A stretch of 64,000 bases of DNA, from assembly GCA_002364615.1 (NCBI GenBank), contig DEYP01000019.1:231300-295299 (forward strand). The letters are read 5' to 3'. Positions within the stretch are counted from its first letter, which is position 1. Every line of letters begins with the position of its first letter. The notes below the pieces were generated by a model that was not told the DNA's origin, ran no database searches, and worked only from the letters and a program-made list of their open reading frames with translations. This stretch comes from Arsukibacterium sp. UBA3155. GTDB taxonomy: Bacteria; Pseudomonadota; Gammaproteobacteria; Enterobacterales; Alteromonadaceae. Shown piece after piece: positions 37,120-46,800 of the stretch. The translations under genes and the position numbers were made by a program.

Positions 37120-38403
37120 TTAGTCTGAATACTTAACGCTGTGTGGTTTAAATTTACCCTTTTTAGTAAAACGTTCTAACCATTTGGTAAATTTCAAATT
37201 GGCGGCGCTTTGCTCTTGGTAAAACGGATGTGGTACCTCTAGGGTGGCAAAATCATCTGTCAGAATTGTGTGGATATTTCCGCTACCAATATAGTACTGA
37301 TAGTTGTTTGTTGTCTCGGATAAAAAGCTTAACGAGGCTTCCATTCTGGCATTCCACTCGGCGAAATACAGATAGTCATATTCGTTTATCCCCCACGTGA
37401 AAGGATTGGTATTACCCAGATCGTTTTGGTCCATAATTTTTAAAAACTGTACTTGCACCCAATCGAGTTGGGTCGTGTATTGCGCGAACCGGCTTGTTGG
37501 GTAGGCTTCGCTTAATCTTGTGAAAATTTCAGCATTAAACCCCAGCGCAGAATAGGTGGTTAACCCTTCGCTAAACAGCAATGGCAGGCTGGCTTCCACA
37601 TTCCACACTTGGTCAAAATCAAACACACTATCAATAAAACCCTGGGTAACCACCGCTGAAGACGCATCGGCAAACAACGCGCTATCTGCTTTAGGAAAAG
37701 CGGCCTGTAAATAAGGGAAATGTAAGGTTGCGCCATAACCACCGGCGCTTGAGCCTGTAACCAATAGCTTTTTCACTTTTTTCTGCTTTTTATCATCGAA
37801 ATGTTGTGTCAACCATGCTCTAACGGCCATAAAATTGTCGAACCCGCGGTGTTTAACGGTGACCGGCGCGCCGGGATAGCCGGTGATCGAGCCGTCTACA
37901 TCGGCATAGACAATATCACTCGACCCAATATGAATATCCCCGGTGCAATAAGGAATAAAAACCTTACTCCAGTCTTTAAACGGGTTATCTTTTTCGCTAT
38001 CGTCAAAAACACCGCCCGCATTTAACGGCGAATTTTCGGCCAGTATTGACGGGTTATAGGCCGGGCGCGCTCCGGGTACACCTGCCAGAGCCAAAGACCC
38101 CACACAGGTGGCGTCGTTCCAGCACGCACCACCGCCGTTGAAATAAACTAACAGGTTTTTACTTTTGCCTTGCTTAAAGTAAAAGTGAAACGCGTTATCC
38201 AGGGGTTCGCCGTTAATGGGGTTTTGCACGGTGTCAAAAGCACAGCTGGGACGAATCGTTTTGCTGATGCCCTGCTCATCGATAATGTCCATTTGCGCAT
38301 CTACCGGGATCACTTGCCATTCAGCCGCCGCAGGTTTGCCTTGAGCATCGGCGGTCATGGTGCCTAACACCATTACTGCGCTAAGCCATAATAATCGTTT
38401 CAT
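37120..38403 (-). CDS. Pectin-acetylesterase-like secreted hydrolase
   Basis: A 427-residue secreted protein with a signal peptide (cleavage after TADA, residue 20). It belongs to the pectinacetylesterase family: LLVYFNGGGACWNDATC (oxyanion region and disulphide cysteines), IPYCTGDIHIG, and the nucleophile motif VTGSSAGGYGATLHFPY. These enzymes remove acetyl groups from polysaccharides, and some act on other esters. Its place between starch genes on the opposite strand is unusual. Only 20 bp separate it from the convergent GH13 gene. It has no clear ribosome-binding site. Confidence 0.85.
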   Translation of the reverse strand: MKRLLWLSAVMVLGTMTADAQGKPAAAEWQVIPVDAQMDIIDEQGISKTIRPSCAFDTVQNPINGEPLDNAFHFYFKQGKSKNLLVYFNGGGACWNDATCVGSLALAGVPGARPAYNPSILAENSPLNAGGVFDDSEKDNPFKDWSKVFIPYCTGDIHIGSSDIVYADVDGSITGYPGAPVTVKHRGFDNFMAVRAWLTQHFDDKKQKKVKKLLVTGSSAGGYGATLHFPYLQAAFPKADSALFADASSAVVTQGFIDSVFDFDQVWNVEASLPLLFSEGLTTYSALGFNAEIFTRLSEAYPTSRFAQYTTQLDWVQVQFLKIMDQNDLGNTNPFTWGINEYDYLYFAEWNARMEASLSFLSETTNNYQYYIGSGNIHTILTDDFATLEVPHPFYQEQSAANLKFTKWLERFTKKGKFKPHSVKYSD

Positions 38404-38688
38404 ATGAGGGTCCGTTTCATCGTTAAGTGGTGCGGGGCGATATTGCCACTTTAAAAAGATAGAACACTCTTGTGACTAAATATAGAACGCATGTTAAATA
38501 AATTATGCTTTGTCAGTGAGCGTTGAAAGGAGTGTCCGGTAACTTTTACCTTACAACGTGAACACTTTATACAACCAGAGCACGGTCCCACCATATAGCC
38601 GCCGTGCCAGCTTACTCAGGACAAGCTGGAATAAAGTTTGCTTCTTGCCTATGGTTATAAGCACTAATGAAGCAATGAGGAGCACTAT

Positions 38689-39126
38689 ATGGCTATTATT
38701 AATTGGGCAACGGCAAAATATGAAGGCTTAGGCAAAGACGGCAAAGGGCATGTTTCTACCCAATCAGGGGCGTTAAAAGATCAACCTTATGGTTTTAATA
38801 CCCGGTTTGATAATAAAACCGGTACCAACCCGGAGGAGCAAATTGCTGCGGCACATGCGTCATGTTTTACCATGGCGCTGGCGTTCGGTTTAGCTGATAA
38901 GGGCTTTAGCAAAGGTACCCTGGAGTCTAAGGTTGAAATTACCCTGGTAAAAGACGGCGATGGTTTTACCATTACTAAGTCGGAGATTAAGTTAGATGCC
39001 AAAGTGCCGGGTATGCATGGCAGCGACTTTGAAAAGGCGGCGGTAGAGGCAAAGCTCAACTGCCCCATCTCTAAACTACTGAATTGCGACGTTACCCTCG
39101 ATATTACGTCATTTGACGGCAACTAG
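38689..39126 (+). CDS. OsmC-family peroxiredoxin
   Basis: A 145-residue OsmC-type hydroperoxide reductase. The two redox cysteines are in AHASCFTMAL and KLNCPISKLL, and the MHGSDFEKAA helix is typical of OsmC. It reduces organic hydroperoxides in the cytoplasm. GAGGAGC upstream fixes the start. It is preceded by a 285-bp gap (38404-38688) in which I see no gene or clear element. It has no evident link to the starch genes around it. Confidence 0.93.
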   Translation: MAIINWATAKYEGLGKDGKGHVSTQSGALKDQPYGFNTRFDNKTGTNPEEQIAAAHASCFTMALAFGLADKGFSKGTLESKVEITLVKDGDGFTITKSEIKLDAKVPGMHGSDFEKAAVEAKLNCPISKLLNCDVTLDITSFDGN

Positions 39127-39153
39127 CCGACAAGCAATCCAGGCTTGCCAGCG

Positions 39154-40581
39154 CTAGTTCTGTCTCAACGTGGCGTTCTGCCATAAATTCTGGTGCGCTG
39201 GCTCGTGAAAAAACTGCTCCGGCTGCCAGCAGCGGGGCAGCAGTTTACGCAGGTAACGTTCTTCGCCATCCTGATAAAGGGCGTTGAGCAGAGCTTTTAA
39301 ACGGTGCTCGGGTAGTACCTCCAGCCGTTCACGGGCAGTTTTAAAATACAGGTTGTAATCGGTTTGCAGGCTGATGTCGATACCAGTATTGCGATACTGT
39401 TGCTGGCGGCTGACCACCCGGCAATTCGGATGCTCTGGCTTTTGCGGGTACAGGCCGTTAACGATAGCAAATTCGTAGCGGTCCTGCGGTTGCTGATCGG
39501 GCCCCAATGGCGTAAACACCACACCATAACCCTGGGGGAATAAGCCGGTTATTCTCAGTAACTGATCAACCAGCAGGCCGCTATATTCATTACGCCTTGC
39601 CCCTTCCCGCATTAGTAACGCCGCCTTCGGTAGCAGGGCGTAATTAAAGCGTTGCCGGCCAGGTAATACGATTGACGTATACACTTGCGGCACCTTTAAT
39701 AAGCTGCCAAACAGCGTTTTATCGCCCGGGTTTAACTGCAGCAACTGGCTAAGCCACTGCAAGCGTTGCTGCTGGGCTGCAAAATAGTTATCGCGCTCTG
39801 TTCTGTCGTTGCCAATGTACGGGGCTATGCCAAAACCCTGTTGCAGTAGGGCCATGCTGGCATCGCCACTGATTTTAAGCAGTCTCTCCCGGTCTGTCAG
39901 ACTTAACGGCCGGCCAGAATCAAATTGAGCCAGTTCGCCCTGCACAATGCCCAGTGCCTCGGGATGCAATAAACCAATGTCCTGCAACAATACCGCCATC
40001 ACAATAGGTAACTGTACGTTTTGCCGGTACGGGCAATCATCGGGGGCCTGGCGGTTGCGTAGCTGATAATGGCTAACCAGCGCAGGATCGTCCAGTGATT
40101 GCTGTGCTAACAAATGGTCTAACAGACGCAGGCTCAGCACCGCCCGGTAAAGGGGTTTATAAGCAAACTGCACCAGTTCACGCTGGCGTTTGGCTGTTGG
40201 CACCATAATTTGCAGACAGCCGAGTAAGCGGGCACTAAAGGCCAGGGTTTCGCTGTTGTTGTCGCCTTCCGACAACTGCAGTAACTGCTCAGCCAGCAGC
40301 TGCAAGTCTGCCCAGCGCATCAAGCGGCCTTTTTCGTCCTGATACTGTAATTCACTGTATTGCTTGCGGGCTTGCTGGCGCTGAGTCTGATTCGCTTTGG
40401 GATCTTGCTGCAGTTGCTGCCAACGTTGTTCGGCTTGTTTCAGTTCCGTTTGTTGCTGGCGATAGCTGGCAAAAAACGCTTTGCTGCGCTGAAAAAAGCA
40501 ACTGGCGCTACTGGAATATAATACCTCCAGTAAACGTTCCAGTCGGTACACCATGACCGAACTTTTAGCGGATTTTTTCAC
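39154..40581 (-). CDS. Uncharacterised protein with degenerate HD-like domain
   Basis: A 475-residue cytoplasmic protein starting at GTG with AAGGA 10 bases upstream. The N-terminal part (about 30-90) is a glutamine-rich coiled coil. A central segment (about 190-260; VLLQDIGLLHPEAL, then LTDRERLLKISGDASMALL) follows the pattern of an HD-GYP domain but lacks the metal-binding HD pair (QD in its place). The C-terminal half is of no known family. I cannot name it; it seems a lineage-specific protein. It diverges from TonB receptor 2 across 317 bp. Confidence 0.7.
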   Translation of the reverse strand: MKKSAKSSVMVYRLERLLEVLYSSSASCFFQRSKAFFASYRQQQTELKQAEQRWQQLQQDPKANQTQRQQARKQYSELQYQDEKGRLMRWADLQLLAEQLLQLSEGDNNSETLAFSARLLGCLQIMVPTAKRQRELVQFAYKPLYRAVLSLRLLDHLLAQQSLDDPALVSHYQLRNRQAPDDCPYRQNVQLPIVMAVLLQDIGLLHPEALGIVQGELAQFDSGRPLSLTDRERLLKISGDASMALLQQGFGIAPYIGNDRTERDNYFAAQQQRLQWLSQLLQLNPGDKTLFGSLLKVPQVYTSIVLPGRQRFNYALLPKAALLMREGARRNEYSGLLVDQLLRITGLFPQGYGVVFTPLGPDQQPQDRYEFAIVNGLYPQKPEHPNCRVVSRQQQYRNTGIDISLQTDYNLYFKTARERLEVLPEHRLKALLNALYQDGEERYLRKLLPRCWQPEQFFHEPAHQNLWQNATLRQN

Positions 40582-40752
40582 CGGACAGCATCCTTTATTA
40601 CAGAAGGGGTGGCAGGCATCTCTTACCTCTTAACGTATGCTACGTGACATTTGCCACGAAACATAGCCTGAGTTAACCAAAATGAAAAGTCTGGCAGTTC
40701 CTTGCACCAGTTTGGTTACTGCCAGCTGAAGCTTGCGCTATTTTAGCGCTTG

Positions 40753-40795
40753 TGAATACGTATTCATATTGCCAGTTGCCCCAAATAGGTTAATA
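40753..40795 (+). promoter_or_regulatory. Palindromic operator and promoter of TonB receptor 2
   Basis: TGAATACGTATTCA (40753-40766), followed by TATTG, is identical over 19 bases to the site upstream of receptor 1 and lies 133 bp before the start. TTGCCA (40769-40774) and TTAATA (40790-40795) form a plausible -35/-10 pair. Nothing else is visible in the 317-bp gap 40582-40898. Confidence 0.65.
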
Positions 40796-40898
40796 ACTAA
40801 GCTACAACAATGATGGCTGCATTATTTCGTGCCCGGTCGCATGGCCTTAGTAGCATGGAAAGCGCAACTAACAATAATAACAAAACGGGGACGAAAGT

Positions 40899-43745
40899 AT
40901 GAATAAGTTTAAGCTTAGTCTGCTTAGCCTTGCTGTCAGTGCAGCAGGGCTAAGTTCGTTGGCGGTAGCTCAGCAACAACCGCCGGCAGAAGACAATGCT
41001 GCAGAAGAGCAGCAGGTTGAGGTAATACAGGTACGTGGCTTTGCCAGCAGCCTGTTTCGATCGCTTGATAGCAAACGCTTTGGCGATGTGGTGTCGGAAA
41101 CCATTTCGGCCGATGACTTAGGGGCTTTGCCCGATGTGTCAATCGCCGATGCCCTTACCCGCTTGCCTGGTATTTCCGCGGTGCGTACCGGTGGTCAGGC
41201 AGCAGAAATTAATATTCGGGGTATGTCAGGCGGTTTCGTTTTTTCTACCTTAAACGGCCGCGAGCAGGTTTCTACCAGCGGCAAACGCAATATCGAGTTT
41301 GACCAATATCCATCCGAGTTAATTAACTCAGCGGCGGTGTATAAATCACCCAAAGCGTCATTAATTGAAGGCGGCGTGGCCGGTACGGTTGAGCTGAAAA
41401 CCGCCAGCGTATTACTGAATGAAAAAGACCATAGTTTTAACGTTAACCTGCGCGGTATGTTCAATGACCGCGCCGATGAAGTGCCAGATGGTCAGGATAC
41501 CGGTCATCGCTTTAGTTTTTCTTACCAGGGCAAGTTTTTAGATAACACCCTGGGTCTGGCATTAGGTTACGCCAGGCTATACCAGCCCAGTGTCGCCACC
41601 CAGTTTGTTGGCCTGGCGTATAACGGCCAGAAAGATGTGGCCGGAGATGAGCAAAACGAGTTTATCAGTGAAGGTTTTGAGATCCAGCACCTGGGCGGTG
41701 AAGAAACCCGCAACGGCTACCTGGGGTCACTGGAATGGCAGCCGCATGATGCTTTTAGTTTAAAAGCCGATGCGTTTATTTCTCAGTTTGATAAAGAGTC
41801 GTTTGCCCGCGGCTTTCGGGTGAAATTTGGCGGTGACGCTGCCGCTGTCGGTAACCCGGTGTTAAACAATCGCTCAGTGATTGGCGGTACCTTTAACCGC
41901 ACTTCCCAAAGCTTCACCCGGGTAGAAATTGTCAATGATGATAACCGCGATTACGACGAAGTGAAGAGTTTCGGAGTTGCCGCGAACTGGGATGTGAACG
42001 ATCGCACCAAGCTGGTGTTTGATGTGTCGCACTCCACTGCCAGCAGCGATTTCAGAAACGGCCTGCTGTGGGCATTGGTAGCAGAAGATGCCTCAGCCGC
42101 GACGCCACAGTTTGATACCAATGTGTCAATTTCATATTTACTGAACGGCATGAATTTACCCAGTGTCGGCTTTAATCAGGCAGATGCCTTCTCTGATATC
42201 GACCGGGTAATGGTGAGCAAATACGGTATTTATCCGTTTGTTAACAGTGACGAAGTGAACGCGGTAAAACTGGACTTGAGTTATGACCTCGATTTGCCGG
42301 TCGTCAGATCGGTAGAAGTGGGCGTGCGCTATTCCGAGCGGACTTACAGCAACGATCGCTCAGTATTTGAATATGGCAGCGATGGTGGCTTCTTAAATTC
42401 GCAGCCGCCACTGCGCTTAACGGCAGATATGGTCGACGTGGTCGATTTTAGCGGCGATTTTGCCACCTACCCCAGCTATTTAGCGATAGATCTGGATAAA
42501 GCGCTTAATGCCTGGTTTCCGGAAGGGGTGCCACAGCCGGTACAAACCTGGGGCGCAGGCAATGTTGGTGTAGTTAACCGCGATCCAACCTCAAACGTCG
42601 ATACCAGCTGGTCGGTACTGCAAAGTGGTGATGTATATGAAGATGTACTGGCCGCGTACTTAATGGCGAACCTGGATACCGAAATTTTCGATTTACCTTT
42701 AACGGGTAATGTTGGTGTGCGGCGGGTGACGACCGATCAGTCGGCCACTGACCTGACAGACGTAGGCGGTGACGTGCTGCGTGGTGCGCAAAACATTACC
42801 GATGATGCCGGCCTGGTGAATAATCAGTATGCGCAAAGCATTCTGGGTGAAAAGTACACGCATTACCTGCCTAGCATCAATTTAAATTTAAATCTGACAG
42901 ACAAGACCTATCTGCGCTTTGCTGCTGCGAAAGTGATTTCACGGCCGCCAATTAACCGCCTGGCGTCCAATACCTCAATCGATATCAGCGATGATGGCGA
43001 AATTAATGGTTCCAGCTCGAACAGTCCGTTCCTGCGGCCTTTTGAAGCTAACCAATTCGATTTGTCTTACGAATACTATTTTAGCAGCGGTGCTGTGGTT
43101 GCAGCCTTGTTTTACAAAGACATTAAAAACTTTATCAATGACTTTACCATTCAAGAGTTTGATTTCGCCGGCGCCGGTTTTGATGTGCCTGACGTGATTG
43201 TTAACGAAGATGGGGTACCACGGACCACCTTCAATGGCGCGTTTTCCACTGCGGTTAACAATGATCGCGGCGGCTATATCCGCGGTCTTGAGCTGGCCTA
43301 CACCCATGTCTTTGATTTTCTGCCTGATTTTTGGTCAGGCCTGGGGGTAAGCGGCAGTTACTCCTACACCGAAAGTGAGATAGAGCTGATCAATGACCTG
43401 GGCGGTGAAGCGATTACCACTACCTTTGAAGGCTTATCTAAAAATGTTTTTAACGGCACCTTATTCTGGGAGCATGAAGGAGTGGAAGCGCGTGTAAACG
43501 CCCGTTATCGCTCACCTTTCGTGTCGAGCCAGGTGGGGATAGATGAACAAATAACTAACTTCGACAGTGAGTTAGTGGTTGATATGCAATTTGGTTACGA
43601 GTTTAACGACAATCTGAAGTTGTTGTTCCAGGTAAATAACCTGACCGACGAGCCCACTAAAAGTTATTTTGGTGATAAAGCACAAACCGGCACCTTGCAG
43701 TTTTTTGGTCGCCAGTACTTTGTCGGCGCCGTGTACTCGTTTTAA
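40899..43745 (+). CDS. SusC-like TonB-dependent receptor 2 (starch locus)
   Basis: A 948-residue TonB-dependent receptor, paralogous in layout to receptor 1: signal peptide (cleavage after SLAVAQ), TonB-box region (VEVIQVRGF), plug with DDLGALPDVSIADALTRLPG and INIRGMSGGF, PSELINSAAVYKSPKAS, and the C-terminal FVGAVYSF. The pullulanase gene follows by 71 bp without an intervening terminator, so the two are probably an operon serving uptake of branched or longer alpha-glucans. It shares the operator and promoter layout of receptor 1. Confidence 0.93.
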   Translation: MNKFKLSLLSLAVSAAGLSSLAVAQQQPPAEDNAAEEQQVEVIQVRGFASSLFRSLDSKRFGDVVSETISADDLGALPDVSIADALTRLPGISAVRTGGQAAEINIRGMSGGFVFSTLNGREQVSTSGKRNIEFDQYPSELINSAAVYKSPKASLIEGGVAGTVELKTASVLLNEKDHSFNVNLRGMFNDRADEVPDGQDTGHRFSFSYQGKFLDNTLGLALGYARLYQPSVATQFVGLAYNGQKDVAGDEQNEFISEGFEIQHLGGEETRNGYLGSLEWQPHDAFSLKADAFISQFDKESFARGFRVKFGGDAAAVGNPVLNNRSVIGGTFNRTSQSFTRVEIVNDDNRDYDEVKSFGVAANWDVNDRTKLVFDVSHSTASSDFRNGLLWALVAEDASAATPQFDTNVSISYLLNGMNLPSVGFNQADAFSDIDRVMVSKYGIYPFVNSDEVNAVKLDLSYDLDLPVVRSVEVGVRYSERTYSNDRSVFEYGSDGGFLNSQPPLRLTADMVDVVDFSGDFATYPSYLAIDLDKALNAWFPEGVPQPVQTWGAGNVGVVNRDPTSNVDTSWSVLQSGDVYEDVLAAYLMANLDTEIFDLPLTGNVGVRRVTTDQSATDLTDVGGDVLRGAQNITDDAGLVNNQYAQSILGEKYTHYLPSINLNLNLTDKTYLRFAAAKVISRPPINRLASNTSIDISDDGEINGSSSNSPFLRPFEANQFDLSYEYYFSSGAVVAALFYKDIKNFINDFTIQEFDFAGAGFDVPDVIVNEDGVPRTTFNGAFSTAVNNDRGGYIRGLELAYTHVFDFLPDFWSGLGVSGSYSYTESEIELINDLGGEAITTTFEGLSKNVFNGTLFWEHEGVEARVNARYRSPFVSSQVGIDEQITNFDSELVVDMQFGYEFNDNLKLLFQVNNLTDEPTKSYFGDKAQTGTLQFFGRQYFVGAVYSF

Positions 43746-43816
43746 CCCGGCATAACGTCATGGCGCTGGCCTGCCCGGCACTGACGAGTAACAGAATAAT
43801 CTGGAGTAACTGAATA

Positions 43817-46800
43817 ATGCGTAATATAAAAAGGTTTAATCCAATGCCTTTCAATGTAAAAAAAATGCTCAGACTGAGCGCGCTGGCGGTGACCTTAAGT
43901 GTGTTGGCCGGCTGCGGTGATTCGACCGAGCCAGGCCAAGAGCTGCTAACCTGTAACGTACCGCAAATACCGAATGCTGGTGGCAGTGCCTGTATCGACC
44001 CACCACCGCTTTCCTGCCCGACCGGTACCTTTCCTGATGCCAGCAATGAAAGCTGCGTCAGTGGTCGCGATCCAAATGCGCCCGACCCGGTAGTGTTTGC
44101 CGGCGAAAACCAGGCCGTGTTGTTTTACAACCGACCGCAGGATGATGCCTACGATGGTTATCGGCTGCATACCTGGAACAACGAAGCCTGCGACGCCTAT
44201 GCCGCTTCATCAGTCGCGTCTGCCTGGTCCAATGGCCTGATTCACGATGGGGTTGACCCGAATTACGGCGCTTACTGGATCCTTGACTTAAAGCCTGGCT
44301 ACGCCGGTACCGCTGAAGCCTGTGGTAACTTTATTATTCATATCGGCACTGAAGATTCCGGCAAAGATCCTGGCCCGGACATGAAAATGCCATTGTCGCA
44401 GGATGACCCCGATTTTGCCCGGATGAACTGGGTATTCTCAGGCGTAAACGGTGTGTTTGAATTCCCGATCTTATCATTGGGTGTCAGTATTCAGGGCGCA
44501 TCAGGCCACTGGCTTGATACCAATACCTTTATCTGGAACGCCGCGGCAGCTGACACGGCGCCGGTGGTAAAGCTGTTTTATTCAGCGGATGCTGAGCTGG
44601 AAGTCAACAATAATGACGAGCTGGAAGGCAGTAGCATTGAACTAACGCCGGTAGAACTGAGCGATGCGCAAAAAGCGTTGGTGCCGCATATGGCCAACGC
44701 TGCTGCGTTTAGTGTTGATTTTACGGCAGATGAAGCGAAAACAATGGCGAAAAACCAGTTGGCGCTGGCTGCTTACAACAGCGAAGGTGAACTGGTTGCC
44801 GCCAGTTATGTGCAAGTAGCCAAAGTGCTGGACGCCTTGTACGCCAGTGGCGAAAGCAGTGCCCTGAATGCCAACTTAGGCGTGCAGTATGCGGATGGTA
44901 ATATTAGCGCTGCCGTATGGGGCCCGACAGCTCGCAGCATGACCTTAAAAGTGTATAACAGCGATAAAACCGTGGCCGCCAGCCACCCGATGAGCCTGGA
45001 TGCGCAAACCGGCGTCTGGTCTTATTCTGGCGCAGCTACAGCGCTGGACCGCAAATTCTACCGCTATGAAGTCACGGTCTATCATCCGTTAACCCGGGCG
45101 GTGGAAACCATTGAAAGTACCGATCCCTATTCGGTTAGCTTATCGACCAATGGCCGTTACAGCCAGTTTGTTAATCTGGACGATGACGATCTAGCCCCAG
45201 AGGGTTGGAGCGATCGCACTGTGCCGGTGGTCGCGAACCCGGAAGATAGCGTCATTTACGAAGGTCATGTTCGTGACTTCAGTATCCGTGATGCCAGCAC
45301 CTCAGCGGCCAACCGGGGTAAATACCTGGCGTTTACCGAAATGGACTCTGCGCCGGTAAGTCATCTGAAAAAACTGGTTGATAACGGCTTAACCCACTTT
45401 CATGTATTGCCATTAAATGATCAGGCCAATATTGAAGAGCGTGCAAACCGTCGGATTAACTTAACCGATACCGTAGCACAGCTGTGTGCGTTAAATGCCG
45501 ATGCGCCGGTCTGTGGCGTGGAAAGTGACAGCGCGACGCTGCAATCTCTGCTGGAAGGTTATCTGCCCTACAGTGATGATGCGCAGGCACTGGTTGAGTC
45601 TATCCGTCGGATTGACGGCTTTAACTGGGGCTATGATCCACATCACTTTATTGCGGTAGAAGGCAGTTATGCGTCCAATCCGGAAGGTGCGGTACGTATT
45701 AAAGAAGTGCGTGCCATGGTTAAAGCGTTAAACGATATTGGCCTTAGGGTGGCGCTGGACGTGGTATATAACCATACCAGCAGTTCAGGCCTGTTTGATA
45801 ACTCGGTATTCGATAAACTGGTACCGGGCTACTACCACCGTTACAACGAAGTCAGCGGCACGATTGAACGCTCTACCTGTTGTGAAAATACCGCGACCGA
45901 ACACAAAATGTTCGACAAGTTTATTAAAGATTCGCTGGTTATTTTAGCCCGTGACTTTGGCTTTAATGATTTCCGCTTTGACATTATGGATCATCACCCG
46001 AAAGACAACCTGTTAGCGGCCCGTGAGGCAGTAAGAGCTATTGATGCTAAGGCCTATTTCTACGGTGAGGGCTGGAACTTTGGTGAAGTAGCAGATAACC
46101 GCTTATTTACCCAGGCTAAGCAGCAGGATATGGCCGGTACTGAAGTGGGTACCTTTAATGACCGGATCCGCGAGGGTGTGCGTAGTGCCGCTATTTTCAG
46201 TGGTGTTAATGACGATGGCAACCTGGCCGAGCAGGATATTATCCGCATCAGCCTGGCCGGCACCCTAAAAGATTATGTGCTGAAAAACTATCGTGATATT
46301 ACCGGCCCGGCTTCCAGTGCTAACTGGAACGGCCAGGCAGCAGGCTACGCTGAAGATCCGGCAGATATTATCAACTATGTCTCTAAGCACGATAACGAAA
46401 CGCTGTGGGATATTCTGCAAAGCCGGTTACCTCAGCCATTAACGGTGACTGAGCGGGTACGGGCGCAGAACATGGCTATTGCCATTCCGTTAATGAGTCA
46501 GGGTATTCCGTTCCTGCAAATGGGTGGTGACTTCCTGCGTTCAAAATCGATGGACCGCGACAGCTATGACTCAGGTGACTGGTTTAACTATGTTGATTTC
46601 ACCATGCAAACCAACAACTGGGCAGTAGGCTTACCACTGGCCGAGAAGAACCGTGATAGCTGGGATAGCATTGCGACTTTATTCCTGAACCCGAATGCCA
46701 GAGCAAGCAGCACCGATATTATGTTTGCGTCTGATGTGTTTGCTGAGTTTCTGGCTATTCGAAGTGGCAGCCCGCTATTTCGTTTAACCACCGGCCAGGA

